A stretch of 64,000 bases of DNA from positions 30,508 through 94,507 of the forward strand of contig NZ_NKHR01000018.1 of assembly GCF_014467285.1 (NCBI RefSeq), given 5' to 3'. A program made the translations under genes and the position numbers. This document shows positions 1-8,265 of this stretch, one piece after another. The notes under the pieces are model-generated. The model had not been told where the DNA came from, did not search any database, and saw nothing but the letters and a program-made list of their open reading frames with translations. Within the stretch, counting starts at the first letter, position 1. Every line of letters starts with the position of its first letter. The stretch comes from Xenorhabdus sp014467285 (GTDB taxonomy: Bacteria; Pseudomonadota; Gammaproteobacteria; Enterobacterales; Enterobacteriaceae).

Positions 1-1
1 G

Positions 2-592
2 CGGTTAGCGGCCAGTAGCACGATTGGCAACTATATGTTACCTGAAATGCTGGCGAAATATCGTCAGGATTACCCTGATACACCATTAGAATTGAATATC
101 GGCAATACTGAAGATGTCATAAAGGCAGTTGCAGAATTTCGTGTCGACTTGGGATTGATTGAAGGTTTGTGCCATGACCCTGAATTGATCACTCAACCGT
201 GGATGAAAGATGAGCTCATTATCTTTTCTTCGCCGGAAAGTTCATTATTACAGCGTGATCTTACTATTGAGGATTTGATTACAGCACCTTGGATATTGAG
301 GGAAAAAGGATCAGGAACCAGAGAAGTGTTAGATCATCTTTTATTCTCACAAATTCCTCGGTTCAATATCGCAATGGAGTTGGGAAATTCGGAAGCCATC
401 AAACATGCGGTTCAATATGGAATGGGGATCAGTTGCCTTTCACGGAAAGTCGTTCAAGAGCAACTAAAAAACGGGACGTTAACAGAGCTCATAATCCCTG
501 GACTTAGCCTCAATCGCAACCTGTATTTGATTTACCATCGCCAGAAACATATGTCCAATGCACTGCAAAAGTTACTGAATTATTGTCGCTAA
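2..592 (+). CDS. yeiE: LysR-family transcriptional regulator YeiE, C-terminal part (cut by window start)
   Basis: The reading frame is already open at base 2 and encodes 196 residues before the stop, so the helix-turn-helix N-terminus lies outside the window. What is visible is the LysR effector-binding domain: it opens with the conserved ASSTIGNYMLPEML stretch, followed by the GNTEDV and LGLIEG strands typical of the periplasmic-binding-like fold. The next gene is the lysine permease lysP on the same strand; yeiE and lysP are also neighbours in E. coli, which supports the assignment over other LysR paralogs. The first Met at 35 is internal and not a start. Confidence 0.85.
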   Translation, partial: RLAASSTIGNYMLPEMLAKYRQDYPDTPLELNIGNTEDVIKAVAEFRVDLGLIEGLCHDPELITQPWMKDELIIFSSPESSLLQRDLTIEDLITAPWILREKGSGTREVLDHLLFSQIPRFNIAMELGNSEAIKHAVQYGMGISCLSRKVVQEQLKNGTLTELIIPGLSLNRNLYLIYHRQKHMSNALQKLLNYCR

Positions 593-729
593 TGTTAAGA
601 GCATAATCGTGTAGCTTATAATTGGTTATGGATTATGAAGGTATCTTATAACCACGAATCGCTGCTATTCTGGAAACGAGGATTTGTTACAATTCCACAT
701 TAAAGTTATTTTAATGATATAGGAATAGA

Positions 730-2217
730 ATGTCTCAAGAACAGTGTACGCCACGGGATCAGGCTCCGAAAAACCTGCGCCGTGAATTAAAAGCACGACA
801 TATGGCAATGATTGCCATCGGTGGATCAATTGGTACGGGATTATTTGTTGCCTCAGGCGCAACTATTTCTCAGGCTGGCCCGGGTGGAGCTTTACTTTCC
901 TATGCCTTAATTGGCCTAATGGTCTATTTCTTGATGACCAGCTTAGGCGAATTGGCTGCGTACATGCCGGTTTCGGGATCATTTTCAACCTATGGCTCCA
1001 AATATGTGGATGAAGGTTTTGGCTTCGCATTGGGCTGGAACTACTGGTATAACTGGGCGGTGACAATTGCTGTTGACCTTGTCGCTGCACAATTGGTTAT
1101 GGGGTACTGGTTCAGTGATGTTCCTGGCTGGGTATGGAGTGCATTGTTCCTTGGCCTGATTTTTCTGTTGAATTTTATTTCTGTTAAAGGCTTTGGTGAA
1201 GCAGAATATTGGTTCTCCTTGATTAAAGTTTCTACGGTTATTGTTTTCATCATCGTTGGTATTCTGATGATCGTCGGCATTATGAAAGGTGCTGAGGGGG
1301 CTGGCTGGCATAATTGGGCCGTTGATGATGCGCCATTTGCAGGCGGTTTTGCTGCTATGATTGGCGTAGCAATGATTGTCGGCTTTTCCTTTCAGGGGAC
1401 AGAATTAATCGGAATCACCGCAGGGGAATCTAAAGATCCGGCGAAAAATATTCCTCGTGCTGTTCGTAAGGTATTCTGGCGTATCCTGCTGTTTTATGTG
1501 TTCGCCATTTTGATCATCAGTCTAATCATTCCTTACACTGATCCAAGCTTATTGCGTAATGGAGTGAAAGATATCAGTGTCAGTCCATTCACATTGGTGT
1601 TTCAAAATGCCGGATTGCTGTCAGCCGCTGCCATAATGAATGCGGTGATATTGACTGCTGTACTTTCGGCAGGAAATTCAGGAATGTATGCCTCTACCCG
1701 AATGTTGTTCACGCTCGCAAGAGAAGGTAAGGCACCGAAAATTTTTGGTCATTTGTCAAAAGGTGGGGTTCCACGTAATGCACTTTATGTAACCACGGTG
1801 GTGGCAGGATTGTGTTTCCTCAGCTCTATGTTTGGCAACCAAACCGTTTATCTGTGGTTATTGAATACCTCAGGAATGACCGGGTTTATCGCTTGGTTAG
1901 GAATTGCAATCAGTCATTACCGTTTCCGTAAAGGCTATGTTGCGCGCGGGCTGGATCTGAATGATCTGCCATATCGTTCCGGTTTCTTCCCTATTGGGCC
2001 AATTTTTGCCTTTATTTTGTGTCTGGCAATCACATTGGGGCAGAACTATCAGGCGTTTCTGCAAGATAAGATTGATTGGTATGGTGTTATTGCAACGTAC
2101 ATTGGCATTCCGCTATTTCTGATTATTTGGTTTGGTTACAAATTGAAAAAGAAAACTCGCTTTGTTAAGTACAGTGAGATGGAATTTCCAGTATTCAAAT
2201 ATACTAATAAAGAATAG
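730..2217 (+). CDS. lysP: Lysine-specific permease LysP
   Basis: Inner-membrane amino acid-proton symporter of the APC superfamily, 495 residues, importing lysine; in E. coli LysP also restrains the CadC acid sensor. The N-terminal GGSIGTGLF motif (about residues 31-39) in the first transmembrane helix is the substrate-binding unwound segment of this family, and about twelve hydrophobic segments follow. Length and sequence match the E. coli protein along the whole chain. An AGGAA ribosome site lies just before the ATG. It follows yeiE by 137 bp and is followed by a clear intrinsic terminator, so it is probably a single-gene unit. Confidence 0.95.
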   Translation: MSQEQCTPRDQAPKNLRRELKARHMAMIAIGGSIGTGLFVASGATISQAGPGGALLSYALIGLMVYFLMTSLGELAAYMPVSGSFSTYGSKYVDEGFGFALGWNYWYNWAVTIAVDLVAAQLVMGYWFSDVPGWVWSALFLGLIFLLNFISVKGFGEAEYWFSLIKVSTVIVFIIVGILMIVGIMKGAEGAGWHNWAVDDAPFAGGFAAMIGVAMIVGFSFQGTELIGITAGESKDPAKNIPRAVRKVFWRILLFYVFAILIISLIIPYTDPSLLRNGVKDISVSPFTLVFQNAGLLSAAAIMNAVILTAVLSAGNSGMYASTRMLFTLAREGKAPKIFGHLSKGGVPRNALYVTTVVAGLCFLSSMFGNQTVYLWLLNTSGMTGFIAWLGIAISHYRFRKGYVARGLDLNDLPYRSGFFPIGPIFAFILCLAITLGQNYQAFLQDKIDWYGVIATYIGIPLFLIIWFGYKLKKKTRFVKYSEMEFPVFKYTNKE

Positions 2218-2283
2218 TTGTGAATAAATATTCAATGGATTGATATTTATTGATTACAACATTATGACTTTTATGTGAAAGAG

Positions 2284-2323
2284 AGCTGCCTATTCTGTGA
2301 TAGAATCGGCAGTTTTTATTTTT
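2284..2323 (+). terminator. Intrinsic terminator after lysP
   Basis: A CTGCC...GGCAG stem with an inner ATTCT/AGAAT extension is followed by a T-rich run (TTTTTATTTTT). It ends the lysP transcript. Confidence 0.75.
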
Positions 2324-2382
2324 CAGGGGATTAAGGAAAAAATATAGTCTGTAAATTTGGTATACACCGAATCAATCGCATT

Positions 2383-2401
2383 GATAAGTATTCTTATTTG
2401 C
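2383..2401 (+). promoter_or_regulatory. Putative Fur box upstream of the siderophore ABC operon
   Basis: The 19 bases starting GATAAGTATTCTTATT match the classical Fur consensus at about 12 of 19 positions by hand alignment. It lies 26 bp before the first gene of an iron-type ABC transporter operon, where an iron-repressed promoter is expected. No footprint evidence; alignment was by eye. Confidence 0.45.
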
Positions 2402-2427
2402 TTTATTGTTAGCGCCACAATTGTTGC

Positions 2428-3579
2428 ATGAAGAGGCTAACTAAAGTGAAGTTTGTATTCCGAGCAGTCGTGAAAAGTATGGGTGTCAGTTTGATAGCAG
2501 GCTCTGCCATGATGGCAAGTTTTGCATCTTGGGCTGAAACAGTCACTGATGTTGCTGGACGTACTGTGGAAGTGCCTGAGAAAGTCAATCGGATTTTGTT
2601 GGGCGAAGGTCGTCTATTCCATTCTGTTGCACTGCTGGAAGGAGATAAACCTCTGGCTCGCATTGCTGGCTGGCAAGGTGATTTCCGCAAGTTAGATCCA
2701 CAAACTTACGCCATCTATAAAGCTAAATTCCCTGAAATCGATAACATTCCCCTGATTGGTAATACCAGCGAGGATAGTGTCAGTTCTGAAAAAGTACTTA
2801 CATTGAATCCTGATGTTGCTATTTTCGGCCTGTCTGGGCATGGTCCCGGAAAAAACAGCGAACTGGTAAAACAGTTGGAAAAAGCGGGTATTCCGGTTGT
2901 TTTTGTCGATTTCCGCAATGATCCTTTGAAAAACACATTACCTAGCCTCCGTATGCTGGGCAAAATCCTGCACCGTGAAGAACAAGCAAATGCTTACGCC
3001 GATTTTTATGAAAAAAATCTGAAACTGGTGACTGATATTACTGATCGTATACCAGAAGCTGAGAAACCTTCCGTATTTATTGAGTTAAGAGCTGGCTCCA
3101 GCGAAGATTGCTGTGGTACGGCAGGTAACGGCAATATGGGGAATTTCATTGACTTGGCTGGAGGCAAAAACATCGCCAAAAATGTATTGCCGTCTCCATT
3201 GGGTACAATGAATCTGGAAAAAGTGATTGCCGATGATCCTTATATCTATATTGCAAGTGGTGCACAAGATCCGGGTGATAAAGATGAGGGCATTAAAATG
3301 GGAGCTCAGACTTCCGCAGATATTGCCCGTGCTGGATTAAAAGCCATCACTGAACGTAATGGCATCAACACGTTAACCGCAGTGAAAGAAGGCCGTAGTT
3401 ATGCTATTTGGCACCACTACTACAATTCTCCTTATAATGTTGTTGTTACGCAAATTTTTGCCAAATGGTTCTACCCTGAAAAATTTGCTGACTTAGATCC
3501 ACAGCAAACATTGAAAGAGCTTCACAATAAATTCTTGGCTGTTGAACCAGCAGGTACGTATTGGGTTAGTGAGAAATAA
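2428..3579 (+). CDS. Periplasmic iron/siderophore-binding protein of an ABC transporter
   Basis: A 383-residue protein with a Sec signal peptide (basic start, hydrophobic core, cleavage probably after SWA, residue 36). The mature protein begins TVTDVAGRTVEVPEKV, the usual opening of FecB/FepB/BtuF-type (Peripla_BP_2) binding proteins, which capture ferric siderophores or related chelates and deliver them to an inner-membrane FecCD permease. A Cys-Cys pair (SEDCCG) is present in the second lobe. The permease and ATPase genes follow directly. The ATG at 2428 has a poor ribosome site; GTG 2446 lies behind AAGAGG and could be the true start with a shorter signal peptide. The operon resembles the Yersinia yiuABC system, but the substrate cannot be read from sequence. 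Confidence 0.85.
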   Translation: MKRLTKVKFVFRAVVKSMGVSLIAGSAMMASFASWAETVTDVAGRTVEVPEKVNRILLGEGRLFHSVALLEGDKPLARIAGWQGDFRKLDPQTYAIYKAKFPEIDNIPLIGNTSEDSVSSEKVLTLNPDVAIFGLSGHGPGKNSELVKQLEKAGIPVVFVDFRNDPLKNTLPSLRMLGKILHREEQANAYADFYEKNLKLVTDITDRIPEAEKPSVFIELRAGSSEDCCGTAGNGNMGNFIDLAGGKNIAKNVLPSPLGTMNLEKVIADDPYIYIASGAQDPGDKDEGIKMGAQTSADIARAGLKAITERNGINTLTAVKEGRSYAIWHHYYNSPYNVVVTQIFAKWFYPEKFADLDPQQTLKELHNKFLAVEPAGTYWVSEK

Positions 3580-3598
3580 GTAGTAACAGGTAATAAAA

Positions 3599-4684
3599 AT
3601 GAGCGTCACTACCGAGCCTATGCCAATGGTGAAACAGAAATTGAATGAGTGCGATATAAAAGCACATTATCGTCATATCCTGCGTCGACGTGTTGCATGG
3701 ATATTGTTCATCATTTTGGTGATTGGCACTTCTGTTGTACTGGATTTTACAATGGGGCCATCGGGGTTATCACTGCAAACCCTTTGGCAAACACTGGTTT
3801 CACCGGAAAGTGTTAACGCAGCAACACGGGTGATTGTTTGGGATATTCGATTACCCTATGCTCTGATGGCGGTAGTGATTGGCCTGTCTCTCGGGCTGGC
3901 CGGTGCTGAAATGCAGACAATCTTGAATAACCCATTAGCCAGCCCGTTTACTTTAGGTGTTTCCAATGCCGCTTCTTTTGGTGCGGCATTGGCGATTGTG
4001 CTTGGAATTGGTATTCCTGGCGTTCCGGATCAGTGGTTCATCTCGGCAAATGCTTTTCTTTTTGCATTGCTGGCCGCGTTGATGCTTGATGGCATTACCC
4101 GCTGGACCAGAGTGGCAACCTCCGGTGTTGTATTGTTCGGTATTGCGATGGTATTTACCTTCAATGCGCTGGTTTCTATGATGCAATTTATCGCCACGGA
4201 AGATACCTTGCAGGGTTTGATCTTCTGGACAATGGGGAGCCTTTCCAGAGCGACGTGGGAAAAATTGGGCGTTATGATGCTGGTCCTTTCCGTTATTATG
4301 CCTATCTCAATGAGCAACTCTTGGAAATTGACCGCGTTGCGTCTGGGAGAAGATCGTGCTACCAGCTTTGGAATCAATATCAGCCGCCTTCGTTTAGGAA
4401 CATTACTGCGTATTAGTATCTTGACTGCATTAGCGGTTGCGTTTGTTGGTCCAATTGCTTTTATCGGGTTAGTGGCACCTCATATCGCCAGAATAATGTT
4501 TGGTGAAGATCATCGTTTCTTTCTGCCTGCAAGTGCATTAATTGGCGCATTGGTTTTGTCGATGGCCTCCATTGCCTCTAAGAACTTGATCCCGGGTGTC
4601 ATTATACCGGTGGGGATCGTGACATCGTTAGTTGGTGTGCCTTTCTTCCTTAGCATAGTTTTACGCCATAGGGGGAATGTATGA
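3599..4684 (+). CDS. FecCD-type siderophore ABC transporter permease
   Basis: Polytopic inner-membrane permease of 361 residues, the expected size for the FecCD/BtuC family, with about ten membrane segments. The C-terminal part carries the family signature FVGPIAFIGLVAPHIAR and, before it, the GEDRATSFGINISRLR cytoplasmic loop that docks with the ATPase. A single fused permease in place of separate FecC and FecD suggests a homodimer, as in BtuC. It starts 20 bp after the binding-protein gene and its stop overlaps the ATPase start (ATGA), so translation is likely coupled. Confidence 0.9.
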   Translation: MSVTTEPMPMVKQKLNECDIKAHYRHILRRRVAWILFIILVIGTSVVLDFTMGPSGLSLQTLWQTLVSPESVNAATRVIVWDIRLPYALMAVVIGLSLGLAGAEMQTILNNPLASPFTLGVSNAASFGAALAIVLGIGIPGVPDQWFISANAFLFALLAALMLDGITRWTRVATSGVVLFGIAMVFTFNALVSMMQFIATEDTLQGLIFWTMGSLSRATWEKLGVMMLVLSVIMPISMSNSWKLTALRLGEDRATSFGINISRLRLGTLLRISILTALAVAFVGPIAFIGLVAPHIARIMFGEDHRFFLPASALIGALVLSMASIASKNLIPGVIIPVGIVTSLVGVPFFLSIVLRHRGNV

Positions 4685-5469
4685 GTCAGGGGCTAAAAAT
4701 AAATCGTTTGATAACGGGGTATTCGAAACATCCTGTTATTCAGAATCTGGATGTTAAGCCATTACCGCGTGGTCAGATTACCGTATTGCTGGGGCCGAAT
4801 GGTTGTGGAAAATCCACGCTATTACGTGCCCTGGCGGGTTTGAATAAAGCCAGTGGTGAACTATTGTTGGATGGGCAGGATTTGATGCAGATGAATTTTG
4901 CCCAACGCGCAAAAAGCGTGGTGTATTTGCCTCAATCGCTACCAGCGGGCGTTCATCTCCACGTACTCGAATCTGTGATTGTTGCTCAGCGAGCATCAGG
5001 TGGCATAAGCAATAGCCAGTGTGAGAAAGAAGTCATGGAGCTACTACGCCAGCTCGGTATCGATCATTTGGCTCTTAGCTACTTGGATCAATTATCGGGT
5101 GGTCAGAAGCAATTGGTTGGATTGGCTCAGTCATTAATCCGCCATCCGGCTCTGTTATTACTTGATGAACCATTAAGTGCACTGGATTTAAATTACCAGT
5201 ACCACGTCATGGATTTGGTTGCACGCGAAACGAAACGTCGTAATATTATTACGGTTGTTGTTGTTCACGATATAAATATTGCATTGCGTCATGCAGACCA
5301 TGTATTAATGCTAAAGAAAGGCCAATTAATTTCTGAAGGTGCACCTGAACAGGTTATCACATCTGATAGTTTGGCTGAGGTTTATGGTATCAAAGGCCGA
5401 ATTGAGCGTTGTTCTCAGGGGGTTCCACAAGTATTAATTGATGGTTTAGTGACGGAATTGGCGAGTTAG
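4681..5469 (+). CDS. Siderophore ABC transporter ATP-binding protein (FecE/BtuD type)
   Basis: Cytoplasmic ATPase of 262 residues that powers the import system. Walker A is GPNGCGKST (residues 38-46), the ABC signature is LSGGQKQ and Walker B is LLLLDEP, followed by the H-loop histidine in VVVHDIN. The gene overlaps the permease stop by 4 bp. Its product would pair with the permease dimer and the periplasmic binding protein to carry an iron chelate delivered by the outer-membrane receptor encoded just downstream. Confidence 0.92.
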   Translation: MSQGLKINRLITGYSKHPVIQNLDVKPLPRGQITVLLGPNGCGKSTLLRALAGLNKASGELLLDGQDLMQMNFAQRAKSVVYLPQSLPAGVHLHVLESVIVAQRASGGISNSQCEKEVMELLRQLGIDHLALSYLDQLSGGQKQLVGLAQSLIRHPALLLLDEPLSALDLNYQYHVMDLVARETKRRNIITVVVVHDINIALRHADHVLMLKKGQLISEGAPEQVITSDSLAEVYGIKGRIERCSQGVPQVLIDGLVTELAS

Positions 5470-5534
5470 AATAATAAAAAATATAAACTGTTTTATTAAA
5501 TTAAAAAGTCATTAATTTAATAAACATAACACTG

Positions 5535-5558
5535 ACAGGGATAAATATTTATCCCTGT
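5535..5558. repeat. 24-bp perfect palindrome between ABC operon and receptor gene
   Basis: Two 12-base arms (ACAGGGATAAAT and its exact complement) abut with no spacer. No T-run follows, so it is a poor terminator. It may be an operator (the GATAAAT half resembles part of a Fur site) or a stem that stabilises or separates the two transcripts. Confidence 0.6.
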
Positions 5559-5622
5559 ATTACGAGTGTATGTCGATTATCCATATTAAATTAATTCTAT
5601 TCTACCTCTTGGAGAATCGGGA

Positions 5623-7590
5623 ATGGCTGTTTTTGCAAAGAAAAAAATCGTATTAGGTATTATTGCTGTTATCTCATCCAGCACTGTTTTGACTGTTAAT
5701 GCAGCTAATGGCGGTGAAGATAAAATAGTTGTAACAACCGCAGCGGGTTTCCAGCAAAAAATTGAAGATGCACCTGCTTCTATTTCTGTTGTTAGCCGTG
5801 AACAATTGGAAACTAAAGCTTACCGTGATGTGACGGATGCATTGAAAGATGTGCCAGGAGTGGTTGTTACGGGCGGTGGAAGCAGTAGCGATATTAGTAT
5901 TCGTGGTATGGCTTCGAAATATACCATGATTCTAGTTGATGGTAAGCGTGTTGATACCCGTAGCACCCGTCCAAATAGTGATGGTTCAGGAATTGAACAG
6001 GGATGGTTACCACCATTGGCTGCAATTGAGCGTATTGAAGTGGTACGAGGGCCGATGTCTTCTTTATACGGCTCTGATGCTATGGGGGGAGTAATTAATG
6101 TTATTACTCGTAAGGCACAGAAAAAATGGCATTTAACTCTGAATGCAGATGCTACCCTGACTGAAAGCAAAAAATCTGGTAACAGCTATCAGAAAAGCAT
6201 CTATGCTGCAGGCCCAGTCATTGAGGGATTGCTAGGTTTGAGAGTAAATGGTCTATATTCGCATCGCAATGAAGATAAGTTTTTAGGTGGATTTAGAGAG
6301 CAGGAGATGCGCAATGGTGCGGTTGCTCTGTCTTTAACTCCAGATGAGCAAAATGATTTTACTTTTGAAGCAGCCCGCTATGAACAAGATCGCGACTCAA
6401 CGATTGGTAAGACACGCGACTGTCAGCCAAAATCTTGTGAAAATGATATAAGCCGTTATAAAAGAAACAATTATTCCATTACTCATCATGGTGTTTATGA
6501 TTTTGGAACGACGACGTCTTATATTCAAAGAGATGAATCTCGTAATCCTGAACGTGAAATGACAAACAACGATACGATATTTAATAACCATACGACGTTT
6601 ATTTTTGATGACCACACAATAAGTATTGGTGGTCAATATCGTTATGAAGATTTGCGAGACAATAGTAACAAACTACCTTCAGCCAAAAATGTTAATAAGT
6701 TAACTCGTTGGAGTTGGGCATTAGTTGCAGAAGACGAATGGCAAATGATCAATGATTTTGCTCTGACTGGCGGAGTTCGGTTAGATAAAGATCAAAACTT
6801 CGGCATGCATTGGACACCTCGTTTATATGGAGTATGGCATGCTGATGAGCAATGGACTATTAAGGGTGGTATTTCTACAGGTTATCGTTCTCCTGATATA
6901 AGACAAGTTGCCCCTAACTGGGGACAGACAACGGGCGGACGTTCCAGTAAGGGCATGATCTTAGGTAACTCAGACCTCAAGCCAGAGAAAAGTGTTAATG
7001 AAGAAATTAGTATCATCTGGAATAACCAAGAGAACTTTAATATTGGTGTAACTGTGTTTAATACTGATTTCAAAGATAAAATCACTGAAATTAAAGATTG
7101 CGAGAAAGATTGTAATCTAGGTGGTGAGAATTATGACTTTATTAACAAACGTATAAATGTTGATAAAGCTAATATTCGCGGTGTTGAAACTACCATGAAT
7201 TGGGATATCGTTGAGAGTCTATCATTGGCTGCAAGCTATACTTATACCGATTCTGAGCAGAAAAGTGGTAATTTCAAAGGACAGCCTTTAAATAAAATGC
7301 CAACACATATGGCGAATGCAACCCTGAACTGGCAACCTTTATCCGAGTTGAATACATGGACTCGTATCAATTTCCGAGGTAAAACAAAAAATTATCAGTA
7401 TCGCTCTAGTATGAGAGATGGAACCCCTTCTTATACATTTGTCGATCTAGGGATGGCTTATAATTTGGCTAAAAATCTACGCTTGTTAGGCGGGGTTTAC
7501 AATGTTTTTGATAAACGAGTCACTGAAGAAAGCCATGATGCAGTACTCGATGGCCGCCGTTACCATATCGGCATCAATTATGACTTTTAA
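5623..7590 (+). CDS. CirA-like TonB-dependent outer-membrane siderophore receptor
   Basis: A 655-residue outer-membrane receptor with a signal peptide (cleavage near residue 27), a TonB-box-like segment (DKIVVTTA), a plug domain with DAPASISVV and VVRGPMSSLYGSDAMGG, and a 22-strand barrel ending in Phe (YDF), as outer-membrane barrels do. Plug and barrel closely resemble CirA (663 residues in E. coli), which imports catecholate-type ferric compounds and serves as colicin I receptor. In E. coli cirA is adjacent to lysP, so this is plausibly the cirA-position gene with the ABC operon placed between; YiuR of Yersinia is an alternative name. It has its own upstream region of 153 bp and a strong terminator after it. 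Confidence 0.88.
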   Translation: MAVFAKKKIVLGIIAVISSSTVLTVNAANGGEDKIVVTTAAGFQQKIEDAPASISVVSREQLETKAYRDVTDALKDVPGVVVTGGGSSSDISIRGMASKYTMILVDGKRVDTRSTRPNSDGSGIEQGWLPPLAAIERIEVVRGPMSSLYGSDAMGGVINVITRKAQKKWHLTLNADATLTESKKSGNSYQKSIYAAGPVIEGLLGLRVNGLYSHRNEDKFLGGFREQEMRNGAVALSLTPDEQNDFTFEAARYEQDRDSTIGKTRDCQPKSCENDISRYKRNNYSITHHGVYDFGTTTSYIQRDESRNPEREMTNNDTIFNNHTTFIFDDHTISIGGQYRYEDLRDNSNKLPSAKNVNKLTRWSWALVAEDEWQMINDFALTGGVRLDKDQNFGMHWTPRLYGVWHADEQWTIKGGISTGYRSPDIRQVAPNWGQTTGGRSSKGMILGNSDLKPEKSVNEEISIIWNNQENFNIGVTVFNTDFKDKITEIKDCEKDCNLGGENYDFINKRINVDKANIRGVETTMNWDIVESLSLAASYTYTDSEQKSGNFKGQPLNKMPTHMANATLNWQPLSELNTWTRINFRGKTKNYQYRSSMRDGTPSYTFVDLGMAYNLAKNLRLLGGVYNVFDKRVTEESHDAVLDGRRYHIGINYDF

Positions 7591-7648
7591 TTAATATTTC
7601 ACTTTTTTATTAATATTAGTCATTATACTTAATATTTAGACGTAATAT

Positions 7649-7692
7649 AAAATCATCCCGCATCAATTTTATGATGGTGGGATGATTTTTTT
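7649..7692 (+). terminator. Intrinsic terminator after the TonB-dependent receptor
   Basis: An AAATCATCCC stem pairs with GGGATGATTT and ends in a run of seven T. It isolates the receptor gene from the plaP leader. Confidence 0.85.
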
Positions 7693-7762
7693 GACATCAA
7701 CGTCATCATAATTAATTGGCTCATAGTTTCTCTCTGTGCTAAAAATTTACAGAGGCTAATCA

Positions 7763-7861
7763 ATGGATATGATGGCGTTAAATTTCAGCACTGACTCAGT
7801 AAGAGCCTGTTCTCTAAGGCTCTGTAGTGTCGTAAAAAATAATAGATTTTTAGTGTCATAG
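7763..7861 (+). CDS. Putative 32-residue leader peptide of plaP
   Basis: A short open frame (ATG 7763, TAG 7859-7861) with a good ribosome site (AGAGG seven bases before the ATG). The product begins MDMMALNFSTDS and ends KNNRFLVS. Its last codons and stop lie in the sequence (7846-7855) that can pair with 7899-7908, so ribosome position could decide which hairpin forms downstream. This is the layout of a leader-peptide attenuator. I do not recognise the peptide; it is unlike the speF leader SpeFL of E. coli. Whether it is translated is inference. Confidence 0.45.
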   Translation: MDMMALNFSTDSVRACSLRLCSVVKNNRFLVS

Positions 7862-7908
7862 CGCTTGCTATTTCTGGACTCGAAGTGCAAAATGCGTGCA
7901 CTAAAAAT
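7846..7908 (+). promoter_or_regulatory. Putative antiterminator pairing in the plaP leader
   Basis: ATTTTTAGTG at 7846-7855 is the exact complement of CACTAAAAAT at 7899-7908. The second strand overlaps the 5' arm of the terminator at 7903, so the two structures are mutually exclusive. A further 16-bp arm pair (7827-7842 with 7952-7967, one mismatch) encloses the whole region. Confidence 0.5.
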
Positions 7909-7942
7909 AACTGATGCGTAAATATGCATCAGTTATTTTTTT
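7903..7942 (+). terminator. Intrinsic terminator (attenuator) in the plaP leader
   Basis: A perfect 15-bp stem (AAAAATAACTGATGC and its complement) with a short loop, followed by eight T. It stands about 310 bp before plaP and about 40 bp after the small leader ORF, so it would stop transcription before the transporter unless the alternative pairing forms. Confidence 0.75.
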
Positions 7943-8052
7943 TGCGTTGAGTTATTTTTTACAACACCAAGAGGCCGGATTTTGTTCCGGATCGATACTG
8001 ACCAATAAGCAACCATAACTGAAACAAGGTTGCTGTACTGAGGAATGCAAAT

Positions 8053-8265
8053 ATGGAGCAATTATTCTCTTTTGCACTTGTGCCGATTGGCGCTCGTTGC
8101 TGCAACGATGACTATGGGGCATGGCGCTCTGTTAATTCACCATCCTCTAATTCTTCTTTCTTTTCTGTTTATAGACAGATGCGAAGTCTACCCAGTAACT
8201 ATCGATTAAGTAGTTGTATCAGTACCCAAATCGAAGTTATGGGAGGTTTCGCTCATGTCGCATAA
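8053..8265 (+). CDS. Putative 70-residue upstream ORF overlapping plaP
   Basis: ATG 8053 is preceded by GAGGA nine bases upstream, and the frame stays open to a TAA that overlaps the plaP start by 11 bases. The product is Cys- and Ser-containing (GARCCNDDYGAW near the N-terminus, many Ser and Asn after) with no recognised domain. The overlap suggests translational coupling to plaP. It might be a second leader ORF rather than a functional protein; conservation data would decide. Confidence 0.35.
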   Translation: MEQLFSFALVPIGARCCNDDYGAWRSVNSPSSNSSFFSVYRQMRSLPSNYRLSSCISTQIEVMGGFAHVA

